Positions 36,363-45,568 of a DNA stretch of 64,000 bases are shown one piece after another. Made by a program: the position numbers and the translations under genes. Origin of the DNA: Leptodontidium sp. MPI-SDFR-AT-0119 (lineage: Eukaryota; Ascomycota; Leotiomycetes; Helotiales; Leptodontidiaceae). The DNA lies in assembly GCA_020726505.1 (NCBI GenBank), contig JAHLEZ010000002.1, forward strand, positions 4,092,001-4,156,000, written 5' to 3'. The stretch's first letter is position 1; every line of letters starts with the position of its first letter. The notes under the pieces were generated by a model. The model was not told the DNA's origin, ran no database searches, and saw only the letters and a list, made by a program, of their open reading frames with translations.

Positions 36363-37019
36363 TGCTGGGGTTTGCCGGGCCCTCCTTTCCAGGATATCGC
36401 CGAGACCAGCCAGACCCTCCTGGGATCACCTCGTTATCCACCAGGCAAGACTCTTGAGCTCTCGCGACCTCCAACGCCACTCCACCGAGTCCACTCCAGA
36501 TAGATGCCTCCACAGATCGTTTGACTGATTACACTGTCTTGATCCTGGCCCGCGTCTGTCTGCTCCACTGCCCGAGCGTCTTACACCTACACGCTATTCC
36601 CGACCTCAGTCAAGCCACTTCCACACTCTTCCCGTCGGACGGACGTGCTCCTCCTGTCGTTCCATACCAGGTTGTGGCTCCAGAGAAAGTAGCAGGCTCC
36701 TGCTAATTGCCAGTTTCGAGCTGGGTGCATAACGCTTATTGTGAGTTGTCATTTTCTGTGCCCTTCCTTGTCCGTGTGTCCTTCATGGGTACTCTACCCG
36801 CTGCTTTGCAAAAAAAAAAGAACAAATAAGATGTGTGCCCAATACAATTTGCCCAGTCGCGTCTCTGCAGCCATATTATTTCAAACTCACCGAGCACCTG
36901 GTACGATCAAGACGTTCTGTCCAACTCCATAAAGATCCCTCCACCGCAATCTGCCTGCTTATATATAATTGCATCACTTATCATTTGCTCCCCTCATAAC
37001 AAGCTCCCACTCCCCCACC

Positions 37020-37424
37020 ATGCATCTCAAAGACCATACAGACCTTCCTATCTCATCTCTTTCTCAATTCGCCGCAGTCGATACTATCAACATCCCCTAC
37101 CACACGGCATCTCTTTCATCAATGAGCAACACTGATAGTAACCATGGGCCTACCAGACACCAGGCAATAACAACAGTTGCACAAGCTCTTGAGGCCGCAA
37201 GAGACACACCAGAGGGAGCACGAAACCCAACTGTTGTATACATCCTAGAGACTGCGCTGTCCGACATTTGGAGAAAGATTGAAGCTCAACCAGCTTCATA
37301 TGTGATGACAAGAGACGAATTTGCGGTCTTCAACTACTTCCAAGGCCGTTTTTCTGGACTGCAACTTGCCGCCGCAGCAAGAAGACGATACTGGGATCAC
37401 TTGGAACTCACCAACGGAGCATAG
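37020..37424 (+). CDS. Small conserved-looking protein upstream of PNGase A
   Basis: An intronless frame of 134 codons starting in CACCATG; a second Met at 37122 would give a 100-residue form that contains all the ordered part. It is helical and soluble, with the distinctive stretches LETALSDIWRKIEAQP and SYVMTRDEFAVFNYFQGRF, then a basic AAARRRYWDH end. There is no signal or membrane segment. Codon use is like that of neighbouring genes. The wording resembles a small uncharacterised family I associate with filamentous ascomycetes, but I cannot name it. Its stop is only 86 nt from the start of the PNGase A-like gene on the same strand, much closer than usual here, so the two may share a transcript. 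No donor site is seen that would fuse the two frames. Confidence 0.7.
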   Translation: MHLKDHTDLPISSLSQFAAVDTINIPYHTASLSSMSNTDSNHGPTRHQAITTVAQALEAARDTPEGARNPTVVYILETALSDIWRKIEAQPASYVMTRDEFAVFNYFQGRFSGLQLAAAARRRYWDHLELTNGA

Positions 37425-37510
37425 AGATCCCCAACCAAAGTCGCCGCAAACACTTACTCCTCGCCAAAGCCTATCTCTCCGGGAAAGTCCCCATTTGGCA
37501 GCATCCCGCA

Positions 37511-39886
37511 ATGTTTTCAAGCAAAAAGAATATGAGTAGCCCCTCTCACGCCACCCATCACGACAAGGCCGATACCCCCGAGGCTGCGAGCACTGCAGCC
37601 TTCGCTGGACCAACTACGGCAAAGAGAATCCCCCAGGTGCAGAAGGAAGCAACAATCTCTCATGGGATTCTCTATCCTGTACACTCCTTCACGGCTTTTG
37701 CTTTGGCTCTCTTGGCATCTTGCGCAATCCTGATTTGGCTACTTGTCGAATGCGTGCCTATTATTGACTGGCAGAGTGTGGCATCTGAACCAACGTTCGA
37801 CCTCGTCAAAGATGCTGTGCCTGCCACCGCAGCACCAACACCAACCTCAGGCGTCCTCGAGGTTTTCCAGGTGTACCAACCTATTCTCACCTCTGCTGGA
37901 GTGTTAGACGAAACTGCTCTCGAAGATGGGTTGGAGAGTGTAGACTCGACTGACCAGGCACCAGTTACTACGAGCTGCGAGACTCTGCTCATGGAGCACT
38001 CTTTTGGCTTCAGCTATGGCAAACCTTTTGTTGGTAAGTGCCATCCCATCCAATGAAGCAAGGGGATTCTAACAAGACAGGTAACTATACGCCACCCAAG
38101 TGCAAGTTCAATCGGGTCACTATGAACTTTACGGTCACCTCAAGAGGACGTCAATTTGACAGACTTGCCCTAATGTACTTTGGGGACACCGAAGTTTGGC
38201 GTACCTCCACCGCAGAGCCAACAGCAAATGGCATCCGCTGGGAATATATAAAGGACATGTCGGAATACCTGTACTTCTGGAACTCTCCTCAGACCATCAT
38301 CTTTGACCTGGGAAACTTGATAGACGACACATACACTGGGCCTTTCAATACCACACTTTCGGCAACATTCTCTACAAGCAAAGAGAACATCGAGCCAGCT
38401 TCGGTCATCATCCCAATTTCGGCAAGGAAAGGCGCTACGAACGCTGCGAGCGTGTTCACCCTTCCCACTGAGAACGCAACCAATACCATCCGAGTTCCAA
38501 GAAATGCCAACCGAGCGGTGTTTTCGGTGTCAGCATGTGGACAAGCAACTGAAGAGTTCTGGTGGAGTAATGTGTTGCAGTCAGATATTGACACCTTTGT
38601 GCCGGTGGTTGGTACGCTTTACGGGTATTCTCCGTTTCGCGAAGTCCAGGTTTTGATAGATGGCCAACTCGCTGGTGTACACTGGCCCTTTCCTGTTATA
38701 TTTACAGGAGGGGTTGTTCCCGGTATGCAACTCCATTCGTGGGCATGGTGTCTCTTCCACGCTCCATGTGTCAACAAACGCTCAAGACCTTCGGCAAAAA
38801 GAAAACACGCTAATTTGTTGCTTAGGCTTGTGGAGGCCTATTGTAGGAATAGATGCCTTTGACCTGAGGGAACACGAGATCGACATTACGCCTTGGCTTC
38901 CCGTCCTCTCAGATGGCGCAGAACATACTTTCGAGATCAGGGTTGTGGGCATTGTGGACGATGGGAAGAGCCGCGGCACTTTGACAGAGTCTGTTGGCAG
39001 CAGCTGGCTTGTAACGGGGAAGATATTCTTGTGGCTTGATGCTGATTCAAGTTCAGTAACGACAGGAAAGGCCCCAACAATTCATCTTCCGAAACCAGAA
39101 ATTAGCCTTTCACAATCTCTCACGCAGAACTCCACCGGCGCAAATGAGAGTTTGGCCTACACCACGGACGTCAAGCGATCTATCTCGATTTCATCTCTCG
39201 TCACAACTCAAAACAAGACATTTCTCTCAACATGGACGCAATCACTCTCCGTGACAAATTATGGAAAGTTCATTGCCTTTGGAGCTGTACAACAGAACAA
39301 TCACACAACGACGGGGACGGATCAATCGACAGGAGGGACATTCTACGAATCCTCGTACACATATCCGCTGTACGCCAACAGCAGTTACATTGTACAACCC
39401 AGTGGCAACTTCACAATAGAAGCAGAGCTCATGCTGGGTTTGGATCTGGCTATTCATGGCAAGCCTGTCTTCCCAACGGGACTTCAGACATTCGCTCAGC
39501 TACCCCGCACATCAGATCTCGTATTCGGACTCTCTGGAACCTCGCTCAGCACCAGGCAGAACGGCACCGCGTACTATTTCGCCGCCCCATCTGTCGGCGT
39601 GAGTAGCGGATTTGGAAGCACAAACCAGGAATTTACCTTCAAGGGTGTAGACTTGAGTGGAGGTGTTGCAGACAAGGAGCTCTACTACAGAAATGTGGAG
39701 GCGGTGAATTCCACAATCGTGAGGGACTTTGAGAGCTTGGTTGGAACAGAGGTACGCAGTTACGAGGTGCCTGCAAAGAATACAGGAAAGGCTCAGCTGG
39801 TCATGGGTACTGTGAGTCCCAAGGCTGCTATCGGGAGGGGCTTTGGAGCGCCAAAGCAGCTTCTTGTGCAAGGTGGTGGCGCATGA
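37511..39886 (+). CDS. Peptide-N4-(N-acetyl-beta-glucosaminyl)asparagine amidase A-like protein
   Basis: Three exons, 37511-38033, 38081-38722 and 38826-39886, with introns of 47 and 103 nt that keep the frame and give 741 residues. The first Met is at 37511; another at 37532 is possible. A short cytoplasmic-type N-terminus precedes one signal-anchor span (about residues 58-79), so it is probably a type II membrane or secretory-route protein. The rest is luminal and heavily N-glycosylated by sequence. It matches the PNGase A family: a conserved first domain (around FNRVTMNFTVTSRGRQFDRLA and MYFGDTEVWRTSTAEP), then LWRPIVGIDAFDLREHEIDITPWL. In plants this family removes N-glycans from glycopeptides; fungal members are mostly untested. 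The close small ORF upstream may be linked to it. Confidence 0.88.
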
Positions 39887-40654
39887 TGATACATACAAGT
39901 GGGGATTTGGGTATCGGAGGGGGTGGTGTTTCTTTGGATTTGCAGGTGCTTCTTTTCATGTATTTCGCTCTGGGATTTTTCAGTACATACGGCTTGGGTG
40001 GGGAAAATGTGTAATACTATTCATAAAGAACACAAAGACAGTAGTCTCAAAATAGATCAATTGAGAAGAGATCATGAGGTTCGCAAAAGGGTAGCTGTTG
40101 AGCAGCCTTGAGCTGCTATAGGTTTCGGGATTTAAGCCAGCTTTCTCGCCGTACTGCCTTGGTAAAGTGGATTCGAATGCACTGAAAGCCCTCGTAACGG
40201 TACACTCGCCTGCATGCATAGAGGGGGGGGATGACAGGTGGCTGGTGACATGTTTCATGCAGCGCCAAGATGAGAGGGCTTAAAAGTAGGAAGAGCTTGG
40301 AAGCCAGAAGGATTTTGAATCCCCGTTGCAGTCAAAGAAAGCAGTGATTGGGGCCGGATAGCATAGTGGAATAGTGGAAAGACCTGCCTGATTAGGAGTT
40401 AATCCGAACCCATTCCGGCCCCCATCTCTGATATCACATTCTCCAGCACGTCATGTCGTGAACAACCTTGGTATTCGAGGTGGTGGTAGTGATTGATTGA
40501 TGATTCTATTCATCATCTCTCATATGCTTGCCCATCGCATCCGTATCAGACATTTGACGAGCCATGCATTCGCAACCTGCAAAAGAGTAACACCCCCATT
40601 CCCAAATGTTGTCCCGTATTGCGCGCAAAACCCATTCCGAAAAAACCTGCTCCT
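39887..40654. other. Intergenic region with a tRNA-sized element
   Basis: About 0.8 kb between convergent genes. Apart from the hairpin-closed element at 40350-40422 and a G8 run near 40222, no feature is visible. Confidence 0.55.
40350..40422 (+). other. 73-nt tRNA-like element closed by a 9-bp stem (possible pseudo-tRNA)
   Basis: GGGGCCGGA at 40350-40358 is perfectly complementary to TCCGGCCCC at 40414-40422, and the total length equals that of a tRNA. A TAGCATAGTGG at 40359-40369 fits the pol III A box. At the T-loop position the sequence is TCCGAAC, one base from the TTCGAAC consensus, but the 5-bp T stem and the anticodon stem do not pair well. It could be a decayed tRNA, an odd tRNA with shifted stems, or another small structured RNA. 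Confidence 0.3.
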
Positions 40655-41233
40655 CTACGAGCGGGGCTTCTCCTTCTTCTCCTTCCACAGCGCAGACAGA
40701 CCGACACCGGAGACCTTCACGACCTTGAATCGAACACCGGGAATATCACCCTTCGCCTTTCCCTTACGACCGAAACCAGCGAGGAGGACTTCATCGTTCT
40801 CGTCGACGAAGTTGAGACAACCATCGTTGGGGACTATAATTCGAATCAGCCATTTGTTCATTTCCTGTCCTTTCACCTTTCCGCAGATTTGTCCCTCTTC
40901 CCAGCCAGCCCCATCTCAACCAACTCCTCCCTTCTCATCCAGATATTCGTAGGAGTAGGTAGTCCAAAACGTACCGAATGCAGTGACCTTCTTTCCGTTC
41001 TTGATCAATTGAACTCTGACACACTTTCGGATGGCGGAGTTGGGTTGTTTGGCCTCAACACCAACCTTCTCGAGAACTATGCCCTTGGCGTGGGAGGATC
41101 CTCCGAATGGCGAAGACTTGAATGCGGTTCCGAGAGCACGCTTCTTGTACGAGAGATCTGCCCATTTCTGCTCACGTCGGTGGTTGTGGAGCTTGCGGGC
41201 GGCGTTGAGACCACGAGGCTTTCCTTTACCCAT
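40655..41233 (-). CDS. RPS23: 40S ribosomal protein S23 (uS12)
   Basis: Exons 41233-40975 and 40833-40655, with a 141-nt intron (GTACGT donor, TTATAG acceptor) in phase 1, give the exact 145 residues expected for eukaryotic uS12. Hallmarks are the [20 protein letters not shown] start and the KQPNSA decoding loop with Pro64 (hydroxylated in other eukaryotes). The [20 protein letters not shown] stretch and the [11 protein letters not shown] end also match. The protein sits at the decoding centre of the small subunit. A probable 68-nt intron lies in the 5' leader (41307-41240, GTACGC donor, CTAAC branch, CGTAG acceptor), ending seven bases before the ATG. The gene is divergent from 41540 with about 300 bp between the starts. 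Confidence 0.97.
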
Positions 41234-41539
41234 GATTGCTACGGCAGATGTTAGAATTGAAGACCAGAGGTTGGCAGACGAGAGATGGAAGGATGGGCGA
41301 AGCGTACCGGTTTATGCGACGATGGGAGGTTAGTAGTTGAATTGTTGGTTGTCGTCGGTCGATTTGGAGGGTTTTTCGACAATCGACCCAAGTGGTGTGC
41401 GAAATCTTAAGCGAGAGCCTAGTCCATCGGACAGCGGATTTTCTATTTCGCCGGCCAAGCTTCTCGAGAGCATGGATCTATCTTATGTGAACTTGACTTC
41501 AACTCTTATTCACAGTACAGCACAGTCTACAATGTAATT
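41234..41539. promoter_or_regulatory. Short divergent promoter region (RPS23 / unknown gene)
   Basis: Only 306 bp separate the RPS23 start and the ATG at 41540, so both promoters, and the leader intron of RPS23, must lie here. A bidirectional promoter is likely. Individual elements could not be assigned. Confidence 0.5.
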
Positions 41540-42379
41540 ATGTCCCAATCACCGAAAACGAAGGCCAAGCAATTGCGCGAACCTCCACCATCGCTGTTTC
41601 TTGGACCTCCCTCTCAAAATGCATCTCACGTCTCACTTCCAGGGGTCACTGCAGTTCAACCTCCTAACCCCTCCTCGCTGAACCCCTCTCGAGCACCCCT
41701 CATCCGCCAACGGTCTCAACGTTTGCCTGCAAGAACCAATCTCGATGGCCCTTCAGATGGAGCATCGGTTTCAGCTTTACCTCGCCCAGCGCTTCCCCGC
41801 CAACAGCAGATATCAGAGGGCAAGAAGCAGGCCGACAGAACAGATGCGCTTTGGGCGGAGATGCAGACTACCCTGGAGGAGGTAGAGCTGAATGCCGTCA
41901 GTGGTACACATGTGTTTGGAGCAGAGCATAGCAAGGCTTTAGAGGGGCTAAGAGCTGCTCAGATAGAACTGGCGCAGGCTTGGGCTAGAAGTGAAGCTGA
42001 TGAGGCCATGGAGAGTACGGACAAGGGCAGCAAGTCGCTTGGGGGCAAGGGTTTGGCACTTGGGAGTGAAGGTAGGAGTGCATTAGACACCCTAGGGAGT
42101 ACTGCTCCTAGTGCGAGTGGCAGACCGGGCAGCAGTGGTATTGCAGGAGGCGCGGCGCATTCGATGGGGAGTAAGATGGAAGAGGAGACGGAAGCAGACA
42201 TCTTTCTGGCAAGGAAGAGGAGAGAGGCCAACGATCGGTATTTCCAGAGAGTCAACGAGGGTGTATTGGATGTGGTTGCCAAGCTGGAAGAAGTGGCCAA
42301 TGCCATGAAAGCAGTAGAGCAGGAAAGTAGGGACATATGGGGAGAGAACGAAAGTGCGAGGACAAGTCTTCATGAATGA
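41540..42379 (+). CDS. Uncharacterised protein with C-terminal coiled coil
   Basis: An intronless frame of 279 residues with an ATTATG start. The first 90 residues are Pro/Ser-rich and disordered. A conserved-looking helical block follows (ALWAEMQTTLEEVELNA, HVFGAEHSKALEGLRAAQ, LAQAWARSEAD). A Gly/Ser-rich linker then leads to a C-terminal coiled coil (about residues 212-272) rich in Ala, Glu and Arg. There is no signal, membrane span or catalytic motif. Codon use is normal, and the position in a tight housekeeping cluster supports a real gene. I do not recognise the family; a subunit of a larger assembly, linked by the coiled coil, is one possibility but only inference. Confidence 0.8.
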   Translation: MSQSPKTKAKQLREPPPSLFLGPPSQNASHVSLPGVTAVQPPNPSSLNPSRAPLIRQRSQRLPARTNLDGPSDGASVSALPRPALPRQQQISEGKKQADRTDALWAEMQTTLEEVELNAVSGTHVFGAEHSKALEGLRAAQIELAQAWARSEADEAMESTDKGSKSLGGKGLALGSEGRSALDTLGSTAPSASGRPGSSGIAGGAAHSMGSKMEEETEADIFLARKRREANDRYFQRVNEGVLDVVAKLEEVANAMKAVEQESRDIWGENESARTSLHE

Positions 42380-42589
42380 TGGAGCTGGCAGCTTTTTGGC
42401 ATAGCGATGGCGTTTGGTGGATGGAAATCGAAGTCGAAAGCTTCGCATTGTATGATATGGCGGAAGTTTCGCAGCCATGGACCTGCTCTCTAATATAATA
42501 ACATTTATGCTCCTGATCAATCCCCTCCCATGGTCTGGTGTGCCTTTGTCGTCCTTGCCCCAAAACGCCAGCACGAGTATCCTACTTCC

Positions 42590-43004
42590 TTATGCGCCAA
42601 TGAACAAACGGACCTGTACTGATCAGCATAACCTCTTCATATCCCCGAGATATCCTTACTGCAAATATCACACAGCACACACTTATGTATGGACTTAATC
42701 GTTCTCCGATCCTCGCGCATTTCCAGGCAACCCCCACAACAGGTCTGACATAGTATTAGCCACTGCTTCCCCCAAAGCATAAAGAGGGCTCAGGAACATA
42801 CGAGTCTTTCTTCCTATCCATAAAGGCTGGGAAAAGTTGATGGCAGTAGGCGGCCGTACAGATGAACAGGAGCAGCACGAGGAGTGCAGACTGGAAGTTG
42901 AAGAGAGCAGTCTGAAAAAGGGTTAGCGCATGCGCTAGCAAAAGTGAGGGCGGAGGTCATGGTCAAAGCTTTGGAAATAAAGAGTCGCGTTCTTTACGTA
43001 CCAT
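42590..43004 (-). CDS. KSH1: Protein kish (TMEM167 family), Golgi secretory protein
   Basis: Four coding exons: 43004-43002 (just the ATG), 42911-42802, 42744-42660 and 42613-42590. Introns of 90, 57 and 46 nt have GTACGT, GTATGT and GTAAGG donors. The spliced product has 73 residues, the normal length for kish proteins (72-74). It begins MTALFNFQSALLVLLLF, has a short luminal part with FMDRKK, then VVGVAWKCARIGERLSPYIS, which is the family signature, and a second hydrophobic span. Kish proteins are small two-span membrane proteins needed in the early secretory pathway. Without the last intron the frame would run to a longer, polar tail, so splicing there is preferred but less certain than the others. 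It is convergent with the coiled-coil gene. Confidence 0.88.
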
Positions 43005-43147
43005 CTTTGCGTTCTGTGTGATCAACACAAGTGTCGTTGCGATGCTTGCTTTCGTTCTTGATGAGGAGGAAGATGCCTTCAATTGGCACGACATGACAGA
43101 TCGGTGGTTCGGCGAAGCTCCACTGGCGCGGGGCGCTCGAGCCATCA

Positions 43148-44304
43148 TGGTGCTCGAGCGTCGTTCTCAGAAGTCAACCACCCTAGTTGCATTCGCAGCC
43201 GCAAAGACGGTCGTCAACTATCCGGGCGATCAGGAAAGTGGACAATACGAAGCCAGAGGACCTCCGATTGCTGTTGACCTCAGAAGTGCCCTCAGAAACG
43301 GACACAGAGCCACCGCCAACAATTCTGCCTTCAGCGACGAGGACGAGGACGAGTCCAACGAAATCACCAAAGTCGATAGCCACGATACCTCCAAGAAGAC
43401 CTCTCCAGTCAATAGCAAGAAGGCTACCTCTGGCAAGATCGACAAGCCTACTTCCATCAGTATCACCAAGCCTGCATCCGCCAACACCGACGGGTCTGCT
43501 GGTATCAACAAGGAGTCTATCCACGTCAAAATCAACGAGCCAGCCGCCAACGAACCAGCCCAAGTCTCCAGCAAAGAGCCAACCTCTGTCAAGAATAACG
43601 AGTCCTCAACCAAAGTCAACACCTCTGCCCGTACCATCAGCAAGAAGCCTACCATTGGTACACTCTCCCCAACTCTTTTCGGAATCGGCGCGGAAGTCAA
43701 AATTGAAGAGGTAGCGATCGATTGGGACAAGGAAGAAAGCAAGAATTCGAAGGGCCTCCATCGCACAGTTCCACTTCCCGACTACAACCAGAGACTCCCT
43801 CGGCCTCCCATCAAGCCAAGCTTCTCGCAGAGTCACTCCGGAAGACCCTCAAGCTCGCAATCTAGAAGAACAGTACGCAATTTGAGCCGAATCCCAGTAC
43901 CAGACAAATACTACAGAGATTCCCAGCGTCGCGAGCAATACCAGCCACCATGGAGCCCAGAGCGCGTGTCGGCAAGAACCGAGGTCAACAGAACTTTGCT
44001 GACCAGGACCGTAAGTTGTCGCCTTCCTCCACCTTCCTCCACCTTGCAGACCCTTTCTCACTATCTACAGTTCAACACTTCCTCTTCGCGCACGGAGACA
44101 CGCCCAATTCCCTCGAAACAACGAAGCGCGTCCTCGACGAACTTCTCACAGACTTCATCACCGAGCTCTGCTTCGAAGCCCACCGCTCCGCTCAACTCTC
44201 AGGACGCCAAAAAATCAAGCCCGACGACATTAAGTTCGCTTGTCGAAAGAATCCGGAGTATCTTGGCAAGATTAATGAGACGTTTAACAAGAAGACACAA
44301 ATAG
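43148..44304 (+). CDS. Ser/Thr/Lys-rich reading frame overlapping TAF13 out of frame
   Basis: An open frame of 385 codons from the Met at 43148 (the frame is open from 43018, which is only 14 nt from the divergent KSH1 start). From about 43300 to 43940 codon use is typical of fungal coding DNA (C/G-ending codons), giving a disordered protein rich in Ser, Thr, Lys, Pro and Asn with KPTS-like repeats. It then runs through the TAF13 start and intron (60 nt, a multiple of three) and 234 nt into TAF13 exon 2 in a different frame. The tail there is Ser/Arg-rich and may be an artefact of reading TAF13 out of frame. The true 3' end may differ. It could be a separate short gene, a long-leader ORF of TAF13, or an upstream exon. 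No family recognised. Confidence 0.45.
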
Positions 44305-44456
44305 AGGAAGCCCGGAAACTGCTGGATCAGAACGACGATAAGATCACGAAATCGAATGTGAAAGCAATGGAGGAACCTCTAGGAGATGCAGATGATGATG
44401 ATATTGATGCTCGTACAGTTGGTGGAAGGAGCACTGGTACTGGTGCAGGAAGGTGA
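43950..44456 (+). CDS. TAF13: Transcription initiation factor TFIID subunit 13
   Basis: Two exons, 43950-44010 and 44071-44456, with a 60-nt intron (GTAAGT donor, CTACAG acceptor) in phase 1, give 148 residues. The start CCACCATGG is ideal. The protein begins MEPRARVGKNRG and moves into a histone fold: FLFAHGDTPNSLETTKRVL, then FITELCFEAHRSAQLSGRQ and KPDDIKFACRKNPEYLGKI. This is the TAF13 signature; the subunit pairs with TAF11 in TFIID. An acidic tail follows. The codon region overlaps an upstream frame in another register (43148-44304), which is unusual. Start position is supported by family length and context. Confidence 0.93.
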   Translation: MEPRARVGKNRGQQNFADQDRKLSPSSTFLHLADPFSLSTVQHFLFAHGDTPNSLETTKRVLDELLTDFITELCFEAHRSAQLSGRQKIKPDDIKFACRKNPEYLGKINETFNKKTQIEEARKLLDQNDDKITKSNVKAMEEPLGDADDDDIDARTVGGRSTGTGAGR

Positions 44457-45568
44457 TTTCTTTGGCATTGATGTGAGGGATGATGGATGTCGATTCGACT
44501 TCTTCATCCTCATGAATTTCCTTTTGCGTTGCATCTGGCTTCGTACGGTCTCATTCGAGTCAGATTGGGTGGCAGAGCAGAATCTGGCATTTGTTTTCGG
44601 TGGCGTTTTGAGAGACTGGCAGCATTTCAGAGGCGTCTAGGGGAAATACCCGGCAAGATGCCATTGATTCCTTTGCATACCGATGATCGACTTTACAAGC
44701 AATGGAGCATCTTGAGAAAGTCCTGATCTTGGTCTGATTGGAATGATGGATGAGTGACAACAAGTTTTCACCGTCACATGGTGATGCAGTGAAACCTCTC
44801 CTCGGCAGGAAATTATATCCTCCTCCAGACCAAACGCACTTGAAAGAGAACCGACAGTAACCACTCACAGCTTCAATAAATCCAACCACAAGTCCAGCAG
44901 CGAGACCGGAGCAGAAAACAGCCTCCGGCTGCTACTTACAGCCTTCCGCACCAATGACGATTACCCCTCTCATCATCCTTGCAGCCCCCACCAACCAACT
45001 CCAACATTGAATCGTTGTCCCTCAAGCCCAGATTGGTCTTTATTCTTGCACTGTTGCAAGCAATAAGTCATACTATTGCTCCTCTTGCTTTCTCCGCATC
45101 AAGGGTACTTGGAGAATGTTCACTGGTCATTCGTCAGATTAAGTCCTGACTTTGGCTCCAAGCCGCCTCCATTGATCACCACCAACAGACTAGGTTGGAG
45201 GCTTACACATCTACTGCACTGCTTCCCGCAAGTTATCCTCGCAGGCAGAAGGCCCACTTTCTCCTAATCGTTCATTTGTTGGTATCTAGAGCTTCCGTTC
45301 CTAGCCAGCTAAGTGAAAACTTGCGGCCGATGCTTTGTCTACCCCAGCCCAGCCTGCCGTTCAACACCACCTTGAAGTTCCCCCCATCTTCGAGGCTGAC
45401 ATTTCGCCGATTTATTATTCAAAGTTACACTTCGCAGTGTCTGTCTAATCCATGTACTTTATTTCTCTGGAGACATTACAATTATCTTTATCTACATAAG
45501 CATACATACCTAGTGATTTGCTACTGGCTAGCAGCACCTGCAGGTCACTGTAATGAATCCCAGTGATC
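44457..45568. other. Intergenic region, no supportable gene
   Basis: About 1.1 kb between TAF13 and the transporter on the same strand. The second half is T/C-rich with ACATACATACC-like sequence before the start at 45569, as in a promoter and leader. No RNA gene was recognised. Confidence 0.55.

Larger units (their letters stand above)
31067..37019. other. Gene-poor region of about 6 kb
   Basis: No open frame above 143 codons shows coding features on either strand. It holds the ACCTAGGT palindrome at 31152-31161 (just upstream of the phosphodiesterase gene), a composite TCACGTGA/TGAGTCA element at 32692-32708, a GTTCA-type pentamer repeat at 35811-35850 and (GCAATT)3 at 36343-36362. T/C-rich sequence before 37020 looks like a leader. 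Long non-coding transcripts, orphan genes or an old transposon remnant cannot be excluded. Confidence 0.5.

Noticed and set aside
40351..40360. Similarity of GGGCCGGAT to part of 5S rRNA
   Set aside because: Only about nine bases agree; flanking 5S sequence is absent.
40493..41254. A 253-codon plus-strand open frame
   Set aside because: It is antisense to RPS23, whose protein and intron are certain; the open frame is a by-product of biased ribosomal-gene codons.
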